Shown piece by piece: positions 40,643 to 49,457 of a stretch of DNA of 64,000 bases. The notes beneath the pieces are model-generated. The model was not told where the DNA came from and made no database searches. It saw nothing but the letters and a program-made list of their open reading frames with translations. The stretch lies in NCBI GenBank assembly GCA_024637145.1, contig JAGXFQ010000007.1:62001-126000 (forward strand), in the 5' to 3' direction. Made by a program: the position numbers and the translations under genes. Positions within the stretch are counted from its first letter, which is position 1. Each line of letters opens with the position of its first letter. This stretch comes from Desulfobulbaceae bacterium. GTDB lineage: Bacteria; Desulfobacterota; Desulfobulbia; Desulfobulbales; SURF-16.

Positions 40643-41389
40643 ATGGCGGCTATGGGCAAAGGGTTGCAATGGGGAGTATGGTTCACCGCACCCCTCTGGC
40701 TCGGTTTTTGGGCCCATGCCGAAGTGCATCAGTGGGTTGTCGGCCATTTTTCCGCCTTGCCCCAGGAGGGCAGGCTGCCGGAGGGCTGGCAATCCCTGGA
40801 GTTTGAGAAGATTAAGGAGCACACCCGCTATCGTCACCTTGTGGAGGAGGGCCGTGGCGTCGTTGAGGCTCAGAGCCGGGCCAGTTCTTCCGGCCTGATT
40901 TGCAAGGGGGAGATTGACCCCCAGGCCTGGCCGGTGATCTCCTGGAGCTGGAAGGTGGATCGCGTCCTTGCTGGCGGTGACGCCACCCAAAAGAGCGGTG
41001 ATGACTATCCGGCTCGTCTCTACATCTCCTTTGCCTATGACGGTGACCAGGTAGGGTTCTGGGAAAAGATGAAGTTCAAGACCCTCAAACTCTTCCATGG
41101 TGAGTACCCGCCGGTCAATGCCCTCTGTTATATCTGGGCCAACAGGATACCCAAAGAGAGCCTCAGCGCCAGCCCCTATACCGAGAGAGTGCAGATGATC
41201 GCGGTGGAGAGTGGTGCCCGGCATGTCGGCTCCTGGCGGCACGAGTCGCGCAATATTGTCGAGGATTACCAGCGGGCCTTTGGCGCCGAGCCGCCGGCCA
41301 TTGCCGCGATCGCCATTATGACCGATACCGATAATACCGGCGAGGTGGCCACGAGCTGGTACGGCGACATCATCCTCTCCCGGCCCTGA
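40643..41389 (+). CDS. DUF3047 periplasmic protein
   Basis: A 248-residue protein with a signal-like N-terminus (GVWFTAPLWLGFWAHA) and a DUF3047 domain: GHFSALPQEGRLPEGWQSL, then ISWSWKVDRVLAGGD, KSGDDYPARLYISF, NALCYIWANRIP and the acidic end IAIMTDTDNTGEVATSWYGD. DUF3047 proteins are secreted, beta-rich and of unknown function. The ATG at 40643 is chosen because it overlaps a TAA stop; the frame is open upstream to 40613. It is followed by hairpins at 41457 and 41537. Confidence 0.85.
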   Translation: MAAMGKGLQWGVWFTAPLWLGFWAHAEVHQWVVGHFSALPQEGRLPEGWQSLEFEKIKEHTRYRHLVEEGRGVVEAQSRASSSGLICKGEIDPQAWPVISWSWKVDRVLAGGDATQKSGDDYPARLYISFAYDGDQVGFWEKMKFKTLKLFHGEYPPVNALCYIWANRIPKESLSASPYTERVQMIAVESGARHVGSWRHESRNIVEDYQRAFGAEPPAIAAIAIMTDTDNTGEVATSWYGDIILSRP

Positions 41390-41456
41390 AGGGGAATAGC
41401 CGCACGGGCAAGAAAGGCAGCCGGCCGCCGGCCGCCTTCCGGCTCCCTATTGCCAG

Positions 41457-41482
41457 CCAGGGGCTTTCACCAAAGCCCCTGG
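41457..41482. terminator. Hairpin downstream of DUF3047
   Basis: CCAGGGGCTTT and its exact complement close a CACC loop. Likely terminator of the DUF3047 transcript, without a U-tract. Confidence 0.5.
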
Positions 41483-41536
41483 TCGTGAGATCCCCGCCCG
41501 CAATCCCCTAATGTATCCCCCCAGCTCCTCCTTCAC

Positions 41537-41560
41537 CGCCTCTGCCCTTTGGCAGAGGCG
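41537..41560. terminator. Second hairpin upstream of the riboswitch
   Basis: CGCCTCTGCC pairs perfectly with GGCAGAGGCG around a CTTT loop. Confidence 0.4.
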
Positions 41561-41645
41561 CCAGGGGTCGTGTCCCGCCTTTTTCTCCTGCCTGGCGGAG
41601 CAGCCCGGCCTCCAGTCAGGCTGGCAGGGGTACCGCTATTTTGTG

Positions 41646-41675
41646 TTGACACCTTGGCACTACACCACATATAGT
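41646..41675 (+). promoter_or_regulatory. Promoter of the nrdD operon
   Basis: A perfect TTGACA is followed after 18 bases by TATAGT. The transcript would start about 15 bases before the riboswitch. Confidence 0.65.
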
Positions 41676-41689
41676 GTTCTTCGTCGGTT

Positions 41690-41858
41690 CATCTCTCTGG
41701 GTCTCCAGGGGATGAGGCAAGAGGGAATCCGGTGCAATTCCGGAACTGTCCCGCAGCGGTAATCAGGAACGAACGCCACATCAGGCACTGGTCAATGACT
41801 GGGAAGCCGTGGTCAGTAGGATGTAAGTCCAGGCCTGGGAGTCCGAAGACCTGCCGAT
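41690..41858 (+). ncRNA. Cobalamin (B12) riboswitch
   Basis: The conserved blocks appear in order: AAGAGGGAATCCGGTG, the complementary ATTCCGGAACTGTCCCGC with GCAGCGGTAA, a variable P6-region, GGGAAGCC, AGGATGTAAGTCC, and the closing AGTCCGAAGACCTGCC. This is the class with the B12 box GCCACTG replaced locally by GGCACTGG. Immediately downstream, CCATGG/CCATGG arms and a short run lead to the nrdD ribosome site, forming the expression platform. High cobalamin should repress nrdD and nrdG. Confidence 0.95.
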
Positions 41859-41926
41859 GCCATGGTTGAAAAGGCCATGGGCCACCCCCTTTTATACCTC
41901 AAAATCCTCGCGGAAAGGAGAGAGTG

Positions 41927-44044
41927 ATGCCCCAGTCATCTGCAGTTGTCTCTGAAGTCCTGTTTACCTCCATCAAAAAACGTGATCAGCGCCTGGTGCC
42001 CTTTGAGGCCGCCAAGATCAGCAGCGCCATTCTCAAGGCCGGTCGGGCCAGCGGCCAATTTGAGGAGCCTGAGGCCCGGCGCCTCATGGTCCGCGTCCTG
42101 ACCTTGGCCCAGAATCTCTTTGGCCCTGAGCCCCCCACCGTGGAAGATGTCCAGGACCTGGTGGAGGAGGTGCTGCTCTCCTCGCCCCATAAGAAGGCTG
42201 CCAAGGCCTATATCATCTACCGCGATCAGCATGCCCGGTTGCGCGATATGCTGGCCAAGGCCGATCTTGACCTGATTGACAACTATCTGCAGCGCCTGGA
42301 CTGGCAGGTCCAGGAAAACTCCAATATGGCCTACTCCCTCCAGGGGCTCAATAATTACATAGCAAGTTCTGTGAGCAAGACGTACTGGCTTAACAAGATC
42401 TACAGCCCTGAGGTGCGCCGGGCCCATGAGGAGGGCGACCTCCACATCCACGACCTGGGCCAGCTGTCGGTCTACTGTGTGGGCTGGGATCTCCAGGATC
42501 TGCTGCGCACCGGTTTCACTGGCGCCCCCGGCAAGGCGGAATCAGCCCCGGCCCGCCATTTCCGCAGCGCCCTGGGCCAGGTGGTCAATTTCTTCTATAC
42601 CCTGCAGGGCGAGGCGGCCGGGGCCCAGGCCTTTTCCAGCTTTGACACCCTGCTGGCCCCCTATATCAGATATGACAACCTCACCTTTCGGGAGGTCAAA
42701 CAGGCCCTTCAGGAGTTTGTTTTCAACCTCAACGTCCCCACGCGGGTGGGCTTCCAGACCCCCTTCACCAATCTGACCATGGATCTGCAGCCGCCGGCCG
42801 CCTATGGTGATCAGCCGGTAGTGGTGGGTGGCCAGGAGCAGGCCGAGGTGTATGGCGATTTTCAGGCTGAGATGGATATGCTCAATAGCGCCTTTCTGGA
42901 GGTGATGAGCGAGGGCGATGCCAAGGGCCGCGTCTTCACCTTTCCCATCCCCACCTATAATATCACTGCTGATTTTGACTGGGACGCCGAGGGGCTTGCC
43001 AAGCTCTGGGAGGTGACCGCCCGGTACGGCATCCCCTATTTTGCCAATTTCGTCAATTCCGACCTGAGCCCGGACGATGCCCGCTCCATGTGCTGCCGCC
43101 TGCGCCTTGACACCCGGCAGCTGGAAAAAAGGGGGGGCGGTCTCTTTGGCGCCAACCCCCTCACCGGCTCCATCGGGGTGGTGACCATCAATATGGCGGC
43201 CCTGGGCTTCCAGGCCGCTGACCAGGACGATTTTTTCGGGCGCCTGGATGGCCTCATGGAACTGGCCCGCACCAGTCTGGAGACCAAACGCAAGGTGCTG
43301 GAGAACTTCACGGACAAGGGCCTCTACCCCTATACCAAGTTTTATCTGCGCCAGGTCAAGGGCCGTTTTGACCGGTTCTGGGACAACCATTTCTCCACCA
43401 TCGGCCTCATCGGCACCAACGAGGCCTGTCTCAACCTCCTGGGGGAGGATATCGGCAGCGAGGCCGGCCGTGGCTTTGCCCTCAAGATCCTTGACCATAT
43501 GCGGGCTCGCCTCGCCCAGTTTCAAGAGGAGAGCGGCCATCACTATAATCTGGAGGCCACCCCGGCCGAGGGTACCGGCTTTCGTCTGGCCCGCCTGGAT
43601 GGCCGCCGCTTTGCCGCCATGCGCACCTCTCTGGCCTGCCCGGATGCGCAGGCCACCCCCATCTACGCAAACTCTACCCAGCTGCCGGTGAATTATTCCA
43701 AGGATCTCTTTGAAGTCTTGGATCTGCAGGATGAGCTGCAGTCCCGCTATACCGGCGGCACCGTGCTCCATGCCTTTCTCGGTGAGGCGGCTCCGGATCC
43801 GGAGGCTGTCAAGGCCTTGGTCCGCACCATCTGCGGCCGCTATCGGCTGCCCTATTTCACCCTTACCCCCTCTTTTGCCATCTGCCCCCAGCACGGTTAT
43901 CTCCAGGGGGAACCGTCAAGCTGTCCCCAGTGCCAGGGTCCCACCGAGGTCTACTCCCGGGTGGTTGGCTACCTGCGGCCGGTGAACCAGTGGAATGAGG
44001 GCAAGCAGGCGGAGTTTGGTCTGCGCAGCCATTTTTCCGTGTAA
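41927..44044 (+). CDS. nrdD: Anaerobic ribonucleoside-triphosphate reductase (class III)
   Basis: A 705-residue glycyl-radical enzyme that makes dNTPs without oxygen. The N-terminal ATP-cone covers about 10-100 (VPFEAAKISSAILKAGRA). The glycyl radical site is Gly681 in VVGYLRPVNQWN, and the zinc site shows ICPQHGYLQG and SSCPQC just before. Active-site cysteines and TFPIPTYNI lie in the body. ATG at 41927 is preceded by AAAGGAG; GTG 41924 is possible. Control by the B12 riboswitch means a cobalamin-dependent reductase (class II) is probably encoded elsewhere and used when B12 is plentiful. Confidence 0.98.
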   Translation: MPQSSAVVSEVLFTSIKKRDQRLVPFEAAKISSAILKAGRASGQFEEPEARRLMVRVLTLAQNLFGPEPPTVEDVQDLVEEVLLSSPHKKAAKAYIIYRDQHARLRDMLAKADLDLIDNYLQRLDWQVQENSNMAYSLQGLNNYIASSVSKTYWLNKIYSPEVRRAHEEGDLHIHDLGQLSVYCVGWDLQDLLRTGFTGAPGKAESAPARHFRSALGQVVNFFYTLQGEAAGAQAFSSFDTLLAPYIRYDNLTFREVKQALQEFVFNLNVPTRVGFQTPFTNLTMDLQPPAAYGDQPVVVGGQEQAEVYGDFQAEMDMLNSAFLEVMSEGDAKGRVFTFPIPTYNITADFDWDAEGLAKLWEVTARYGIPYFANFVNSDLSPDDARSMCCRLRLDTRQLEKRGGGLFGANPLTGSIGVVTINMAALGFQAADQDDFFGRLDGLMELARTSLETKRKVLENFTDKGLYPYTKFYLRQVKGRFDRFWDNHFSTIGLIGTNEACLNLLGEDIGSEAGRGFALKILDHMRARLAQFQEESGHHYNLEATPAEGTGFRLARLDGRRFAAMRTSLACPDAQATPIYANSTQLPVNYSKDLFEVLDLQDELQSRYTGGTVLHAFLGEAAPDPEAVKALVRTICGRYRLPYFTLTPSFAICPQHGYLQGEPSSCPQCQGPTEVYSRVVGYLRPVNQWNEGKQAEFGLRSHFSV

Positions 44045-44053
44045 GGGGTAAAC

Positions 44054-44671
44054 ATGCGTCTTGGAGGCTTTGAGCCCTTTACCGCCAGTGATTTTCCCGG
44101 CCGGCCGGCCGCCATTGTCTTCAGTCAGGGCTGTAATTTCCGTTGCCCCTTCTGCCATAACGGCACCCTGCTTGGCCCGCGGCCTGCGGCCGATCTGCTG
44201 CAAAGTCGCGATTTTTTTGCCTTTCTGGAAAGGCGCCAGGGCCTGCTGAGCGGGGTGGTGGTCAGCGGCGGCGAGCCCACCCTCCAGGAGGGGCTGGCCG
44301 GGTTCTGCCGGCGCCTCAAGGAGATGGGCTTTGCCGTCAAGCTCGACACCAACGGCAGCCGTCCCCAGGTGATCAGTGACCTTATTGAGGCGCAGCTTCT
44401 TGATTATATCGCCATGGACATCAAGGCCCCCCTGGGCCGTTATGATCTCCTGGCCGGCCGGGCCGGGGCAGGCGGGCAGATCATAAATGCTATCGCCCTT
44501 ATTGCCCAAAGCGGTCTCCCGCACCATTTCCGCACCACCCATGTCCGGTCGTTGCTGAGCGCTGAGGATCTGCAGGCGGTGCAGGAGCTGGTGCCGCCTG
44601 GTTCAACCCATCGTCTCCAGCCCTTTATGGCGGCCGCAGCCCTTGATCCTGCCCTGCGTCACGAGCGCTGA
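44054..44671 (+). CDS. nrdG: Class III RNR activating enzyme (radical SAM)
   Basis: A 205-residue radical SAM enzyme that creates the glycyl radical on NrdD. The cluster motif is CNFRCPFC (Cys about 27, 31 and 34), followed by VVSGGEPTLQ with the glycine-rich SAM-binding loop and LDTNGSRP. The domain organisation matches the NrdG/PflA-like group used with NrdD in anaerobes. It starts 9 bp after nrdD, with a modest ribosome site (AAGGGG). It shares the promoter and riboswitch of nrdD. Confidence 0.96.
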   Translation: MRLGGFEPFTASDFPGRPAAIVFSQGCNFRCPFCHNGTLLGPRPAADLLQSRDFFAFLERRQGLLSGVVVSGGEPTLQEGLAGFCRRLKEMGFAVKLDTNGSRPQVISDLIEAQLLDYIAMDIKAPLGRYDLLAGRAGAGGQIINAIALIAQSGLPHHFRTTHVRSLLSAEDLQAVQELVPPGSTHRLQPFMAAAALDPALRHER

Positions 44672-44972
44672 GCAGGGCGTCTCTGTGGGTCTGGCAATGC
44701 TTGTTCCTACTGCCGCCCCGGGGTGAAACGGGGTGCCCCGTGGCCCTGATAAGGACTTGCATCAGGCCGCCCTTTCATATTATTATCTGGACATGCCCAT
44801 CATTAAGAATTTCTGCGCACAGGAGCCGCTGGTGAGTTTATTTGGGTTTTTTTGCCGGCCCTGGCCCAGGCTGATTTGGGTGCGGCTGGCAGGTGTCTCT
44901 AAAGAGGCCAAGGCCCTTTTGGGGCTCAAGATATGAAAAGACGCCCCCTCAAGATTAAAAAAAGGAATGACC
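44672..44972. other. Intergenic region of 301 bases
   Basis: A short ACGGGGTGCCCCGT hairpin lies near 44730-44745 and may end nrdG transcripts. A 67-codon plus-strand frame (GTG start) has no ribosome site and is not called. I see nothing else. Confidence 0.45.
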
Positions 44973-46730
44973 ATGGCAAAATTTTTCAAGTACCTCCTTG
45001 TTTTTACAGTTCTGCTCATGGTTATTCTGGTGGGCGCCACCTTTGCCCTGCGCGCCTATCTCACGGATGACCGGATCCGGGCCATGATTATTCCGCCCAT
45101 GGAAAGGAAGCTGGGTCGGATCGTGGCCATTGGCCGGGTCAAGGTCTCTCTCTTCTCCGGAATCCAGGTCTATGATCTGGAGATCAAGGAAGAAAATGGT
45201 CAGGACAATTTTATCAGCGCCAGCCATTTTGTCCTCAGCTATGACCTGCTGCCCCTTCTTCAGAAAAAGGTGCTCATCCGGGAGATCCGCCTGGTGAAAC
45301 CGGCAATTGCCGTGGTGCGCGATGAGCAGGGTGTCTTTAACTTTGCTTCTTTGGCCCTGCTGGACAAAAAGGAGGGTTCTGCTCCAGAACTGCCTGCCCA
45401 GGAGGCAGAGGGTGGCTTGGCGCTGCCCTTTACCGTGGCGGTCAAGAACTTTGCCGTGGAAGAGGGTACCGTGCATGTGCAGGATGCCCTGGGGGAGATC
45501 CCCACCATGGACGTGGTGGCCCAGGCCGACATCTCCCTGGATATGGGGCGCACCCTTGCTGATCTGCGCTATCAGGGCACGGCGAGCTTTGTGGTGGATA
45601 CGGTGTACAAGGGCCTGGCGCTCCGCCAGGAGGGCCAGCTCGATTTTGACCAAAAGAAGCTCGGTTTTCTTGTTGATCTCAGCCTTGATAAGCAATCTCT
45701 GCATTTCTCCGGCTCAGTGGTGGAATTTATGGATACCTCTAAGCTGCCGCCAATAATCGTCAATGTCTCCGGCCAGGAGGTTGATGTTGACCAGCTTCTT
45801 GCTTCTCTGGCCGTTCTTTCTGCCAAGGAGGAGAAGACCCAGCCTGCCCCGGCGCCGGCCAAAAAGAGCGGGCCGCTGGTGCCAGCTGATCTGCAGGTCA
45901 AAGGGGAGGTGGGGATCGTCAAGGCGCGCTATCAGCGAATGGTCATCTCTGACATCCATCTCAACTACACCCTGGCAGAGGGTGTTTTTACCATCAGTGA
46001 TCTCACCGGCCAGACCATGGGCGGCGAAATGGGGGGTGAGGCCCTGGTCCATCTGCAGGAGGTGCCGACCTATGAAGGCAAAGTGGGGTTGGCTGGCCTG
46101 CAGCTTGCTGCGCTGCAGAAGACCTTTGTTGCCGACTCCCCGGCCCAGGCCTCAGGGGCGCTGAATGGCGCCATGACCTTTAGCGGCCGGGGCATCAGCC
46201 CTGAGGAGATAAAAAAAGAGATCTCGGGCCTGGGTGAATTCTCCATGCAGGAGGCCCGCATCACCGGTGCCGAGTTCACCAAGACCCTGGCCTCACTCCT
46301 TGATCTGCAGGAGTTGACCGATCTTGAGCTGCAGGATATGGCGGGTGATTTTGCCCTTGAAAAAGGGGTGGCCCAGGTCAGGTCCCGTGTCACAAGTGAC
46401 GACTTTAACGCCACCATGGCCGGCCAGCTCGGCCTTGATGGCCGTCTTGACCTGCCCGTCTCCTTGATTCTGTCGCCCCGCCTTAGTTCCAGGCTGGAGA
46501 GCCGCGTGCGGGCGGCCCGGTACATGGAGAAGGAAGGGGAGCGGATCAGGGTGGACCTGGTGGTGGGGGGGATGATCGATTCTCCCAAGGTGAGCCTGGA
46601 GACCAGCCAGGTGCGGCGCCAGGCCACGGAGAGCCTTATTGACAAGGCCCTGGGCGAGGATGCCACTCCGGAGGAGAAGGCGGCCGGTGAGGCGGTCAAG
46701 GGGCTGCTGGAAAATATTTTCGGGAAATAG
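44973..46730 (+). CDS. AsmA-family inner-membrane protein
   Basis: A 585-residue protein with an N-terminal membrane helix (FKYLLVFTVLLMVILVGATF) and a large periplasmic AsmA-like repeat domain: PPMERKLGRIVAIGRVKVSL, then the beta-rich middle ending in GALNGAMTFSGRGI and a C-terminal segment with helical EALGE-like residues (LIDKALGEDATPEEKAAGEA). AsmA-type proteins are thought to form long grooves that carry phospholipids towards the outer membrane. ATG 44973 follows AAGGA by six bases. It precedes a DUF4126 gene by 1 base. Confidence 0.88.
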   Translation: MAKFFKYLLVFTVLLMVILVGATFALRAYLTDDRIRAMIIPPMERKLGRIVAIGRVKVSLFSGIQVYDLEIKEENGQDNFISASHFVLSYDLLPLLQKKVLIREIRLVKPAIAVVRDEQGVFNFASLALLDKKEGSAPELPAQEAEGGLALPFTVAVKNFAVEEGTVHVQDALGEIPTMDVVAQADISLDMGRTLADLRYQGTASFVVDTVYKGLALRQEGQLDFDQKKLGFLVDLSLDKQSLHFSGSVVEFMDTSKLPPIIVNVSGQEVDVDQLLASLAVLSAKEEKTQPAPAPAKKSGPLVPADLQVKGEVGIVKARYQRMVISDIHLNYTLAEGVFTISDLTGQTMGGEMGGEALVHLQEVPTYEGKVGLAGLQLAALQKTFVADSPAQASGALNGAMTFSGRGISPEEIKKEISGLGEFSMQEARITGAEFTKTLASLLDLQELTDLELQDMAGDFALEKGVAQVRSRVTSDDFNATMAGQLGLDGRLDLPVSLILSPRLSSRLESRVRAARYMEKEGERIRVDLVVGGMIDSPKVSLETSQVRRQATESLIDKALGEDATPEEKAAGEAVKGLLENIFGK

Positions 46731-46731
46731 C

Positions 46732-47382
46732 ATGGAAGAATATGAGCAGATCCTCCGGGCCATTACCCTGGCCATGGGCGCGGCCTGGGCCAGCGGCATT
46801 AATCTCTATGCCGCTCTGCTGACCCTGGGGATCTTGGGGGTGACCGGCAATATGGTGCTGCCTCCGGAATTCCAGGTTCTGCAGCACCCACTGGTGCTGA
46901 CGGCGGCCGGCCTCATGTTTGCGGTGGAGTTTTTTGCCGACAAGATCCCTGGCCTGGATACGGGCTGGGATGCCATCCACACCTTTATCCGCATCCCGGC
47001 CGGAGCCCTGCTGGCGGCCGGGGCCATCAGCGAGGTCAATCCGGACCTGGCCGTGGCCGCCGCCATTGTCGGCGGGGGTATTGCCACTGGCAGCCATGTC
47101 ACCAAGGCGGGAAGCCGGGTGTTGATCAATGCCTCGCCGGAGCCCTTTTCTAACTGGTTTGCCTCCCTCACCGAAGATATAGCGGTGATGGTCGGCATCT
47201 GGCTCGCCCTGGCCCATCCCTATATCTTTCTGGTCTGCTTCATCCTCTTTCTGGTGCTCATGGTCTGGCTGCTGCCCAGGATCTGGGGCGGCATCAAGAA
47301 GGTCTTCTCCTTTTTCTCCTGCCTCTGTAAGGGCAACAGCCCCGGGCGGGATGAACATCCCCAGCCGCCCTTTTCCCCCTGA
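46732..47382 (+). CDS. DUF4126 membrane protein
   Basis: A 216-residue protein with five to six hydrophobic segments, matching DUF4126: AMGAAWASGINLYAALLTLG, then FAVEFFADKIPGLDTGWDAI, GGGIATGSHVTKAGSRVLIN and NWFASLTEDIAVM. Function unknown. The ATG follows one base after the AsmA stop, so the two are co-translated. The C-terminal tail is polar with GRDEHPQPP. It converges on the MATE gene. Confidence 0.9.
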   Translation: MEEYEQILRAITLAMGAAWASGINLYAALLTLGILGVTGNMVLPPEFQVLQHPLVLTAAGLMFAVEFFADKIPGLDTGWDAIHTFIRIPAGALLAAGAISEVNPDLAVAAAIVGGGIATGSHVTKAGSRVLINASPEPFSNWFASLTEDIAVMVGIWLALAHPYIFLVCFILFLVLMVWLLPRIWGGIKKVFSFFSCLCKGNSPGRDEHPQPPFSP

Positions 47383-47406
47383 CTCTGCTGCCGCGCCCCA
47401 TCTCCT

Positions 47407-48813
47407 TCAGGGCTGCCCCGCCTTTTCTGTCACCAGCATCTTCTGCCATTTTCCCTGCCTGTACCGGAAGGCGGAGAGGCCAAAGAGCAGGGCAATATAA
47501 AAGAGCACGCAGTACCAGGCAAAGTAGATTCCCCACTGAAAAATCTCAATCCCGGCATAGAGGGGCAGCAGCATGGCAAAGAGGGATGCCGTGCCCACGC
47601 ACCACATGATGAAGCGGGTGTCCCCGGCACCTTTTAAGACCCCGGAAAAGGTCATATAGAGGGCGTCCAGGAGAATGTAGGCCGCCACAATCTGGAGCAG
47701 GCTTACGGCCAGGGGAATGATCCGGGCATAGTCGGCCTGGGCGGTGTTGCTCGGGATAAAGAGGGCAATAACCGGCAGCGGCGCAAAGATGAAGAGCAGA
47801 TCCACCAGGATGATGAAGCCGGAGAGGATATGGACGGCGCTCCAGGTGGTGAGGCGGGCCAGGTCCGGCCTGCCCCGGCCCAGGGCATGACCCACCAGGC
47901 TGCTCACCCCGTAGGAGAAGCCCATGGCCGGCATGAAGGCCAGGGAGTTGATGGAGAGCACGATATTGGTGGCGGCAAGCTCCACCGTGCCGATTCTGCC
48001 CACCATGAGGATGAAGAAGGTGAAGGCAAAGATGTCGAGGCTGAACTGCATGGCCCCGGGAATGCCGAAACGGAGCAGGCGGCTAAAGATGACCTTGTCA
48101 AAGGCCCGGCCGGAAAAAACCGCAAAGCGTCTTTCGTTATCTTGCCGGAAGATGGCCAGGGCCAGGATGAGCACAATCACCCCCCAGGAGACCACGGTGG
48201 CCAGGGCGGCACCGCTGATGCCCAGCTCCGGCAGGCCCCATTTGCCGTTGATCAGGGCGTAGTCCAGGGGAATGTTCACGGCCATGCCCACCATATTGCT
48301 GACCATCACGGGCCGGGTCATCCCCCGGCCCGTAAAAAATCCGGACAGGGTATGGGAGGCGACATGGAGAATGGCCCCGCGGCAGAGGATATTGAAATAG
48401 AGCTCTTCCAGAATCCGCACCTCCTCACTGTGGCCGGCCAGGGCAAAGAGAGGAGCGGCAACATAGATGGAGATGGCCACCAGGATGAGGCCGGCCAGCA
48501 GGGTGAAATAGATGCCCTGCCACAGGGCCGTGCCGATCCGTTCATGGCGGCCGGCCCCGTTGTACTGGGCGATAAAGACGGAGATGTAGCCGCCGACCCC
48601 GCCTAAAAAGGCCATGCAGAGAAAAGCGGCAATGCCGGCGGGCAGGGCCGCGGAAATGGCTGCCACGCTGTAGTTGGCCAGAAAGACCCGGTCGGTGAAT
48701 TCCATCACCATGGTGGCGCCCATGGCCATGACCAGAGGCAGGCAGACCCGGGTCACCTCGCCGTAGGGATAGGTGGCCGGCCATCTCGCCTCTTTATTTT
48801 TATCTAAGAGCAC
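47407..48813 (-). CDS. MATE-family efflux transporter (NorM-like)
   Basis: A 468-residue exporter of the multi-antimicrobial extrusion family, with 12 hydrophobic segments in two homologous halves. Recognisable parts are PLVMAMGATMVMEFTDRVFL at the N-terminal cation site region, GRGMTRPVMVSNM, DYALINGKWGLPELGISGAA, SYGVSSLVGHALGRGRPD and FSGVLKGAGDTRF. It should exchange drugs or metabolites for Na+ or H+. The start is GTG at 48813; no strong ribosome site is evident, so the exact start is uncertain. It lies 80 bp downstream of the adenosyltransferase gene on the same strand. Confidence 0.93.
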   Translation of the reverse strand: MLLDKNKEARWPATYPYGEVTRVCLPLVMAMGATMVMEFTDRVFLANYSVAAISAALPAGIAAFLCMAFLGGVGGYISVFIAQYNGAGRHERIGTALWQGIYFTLLAGLILVAISIYVAAPLFALAGHSEEVRILEELYFNILCRGAILHVASHTLSGFFTGRGMTRPVMVSNMVGMAVNIPLDYALINGKWGLPELGISGAALATVVSWGVIVLILALAIFRQDNERRFAVFSGRAFDKVIFSRLLRFGIPGAMQFSLDIFAFTFFILMVGRIGTVELAATNIVLSINSLAFMPAMGFSYGVSSLVGHALGRGRPDLARLTTWSAVHILSGFIILVDLLFIFAPLPVIALFIPSNTAQADYARIIPLAVSLLQIVAAYILLDALYMTFSGVLKGAGDTRFIMWCVGTASLFAMLLPLYAGIEIFQWGIYFAWYCVLFYIALLFGLSAFRYRQGKWQKMLVTEKAGQP

Positions 48814-48893
48814 TCTGCGTCACAGGGGTTTTGCCACCGAACCCATTGAAGATTTTTTTTGTTTCCGGGGCCTGCCGGGGGTTGCGTGCCAAA

Positions 48894-49418
48894 CTAGAAC
48901 TCAATGCCCTTCTGGGCCTTGATGCCTTTTTTGTAGGGATGTTTGATCTCCGTCATCTCCGTGACCAGGTCGGCAAAGTCGATCAGGCCCTGGCTGGCGC
49001 CCCGGCCGGTGATCACCAGATGCATGGCCTCTGGTTTTTGCCTTAACACCGCCAGGATCTCCTCCTCACTCACCATCTGGTATTTGATGAGGTAGGTGAG
49101 TTCGTCCAGGATTACCAGCCGGTGGCGGCCGGCCCTGATGGTTTGGGCGGCAAAATCCCAGGCCTCCCGGGCGGCCTGAATGTCTTCTTGGAGATTTTCA
49201 GAGTTCCAGGTAAAGCCCCGGCCCATGACATGGAAATCGAGAAGATCCGCAAAGCATTTGGCGCTCTCCAGTTCGCCATATTTCCAGCTGCCCTTGATGA
49301 ACTGAATCAGGCAGACCGGAAAACCGTGGCCCAGGGCCCGAAAGGCCAGGCCAAGGGCGGCAGTGGTCTTGCCCTTGCCGTTGCCGGTGAAGATCATGGT
49401 GAGTCCGTGCGGTTCCAT
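48894..49418 (-). CDS. cobO: Corrinoid adenosyltransferase (CobA/BtuR/CobO family)
   Basis: A 174-residue enzyme that adenosylates cob(I)yrinic acid a,c-diamide or cobalamin to give the coenzyme form. The P-loop is FTGNGKGKTTAALGLAFRAL at about 10-29, followed by FIKGSWKYGE, the FTWNSEN signature of substrate contact, and ILDELTYL. The open frame runs nine codons further to a TTG, but ATG 49418 has GAGGTG just upstream. It links with the B12-controlled nrdDG operon 4 kb away as part of corrinoid metabolism. Confidence 0.93.
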   Translation of the reverse strand: MEPHGLTMIFTGNGKGKTTAALGLAFRALGHGFPVCLIQFIKGSWKYGELESAKCFADLLDFHVMGRGFTWNSENLQEDIQAAREAWDFAAQTIRAGRHRLVILDELTYLIKYQMVSEEEILAVLRQKPEAMHLVITGRGASQGLIDFADLVTEMTEIKHPYKKGIKAQKGIEF

Positions 49419-49457
49419 ATCACCTCTCTTTGTGGTCAAGGTCAACAGGGTTGAGAA

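Larger units (their letters stand above)
41390..41645. other. Intergenic region with stacked hairpins
   Basis: Rich in inverted repeats (41457-41482 and 41537-41560, listed separately) and GGCCGCCGGCC runs near 41430. An 83-codon frame crosses into the riboswitch and is not a gene. Confidence 0.5.

Noticed and set aside
41511-41762. 83-codon frame before nrdD
   Set aside because: It runs into the conserved core of the cobalamin riboswitch.
44733-44936. 67-codon frame after nrdG
   Set aside because: GTG start without ribosome site, no motif, and the codon pattern is not like neighbouring genes.
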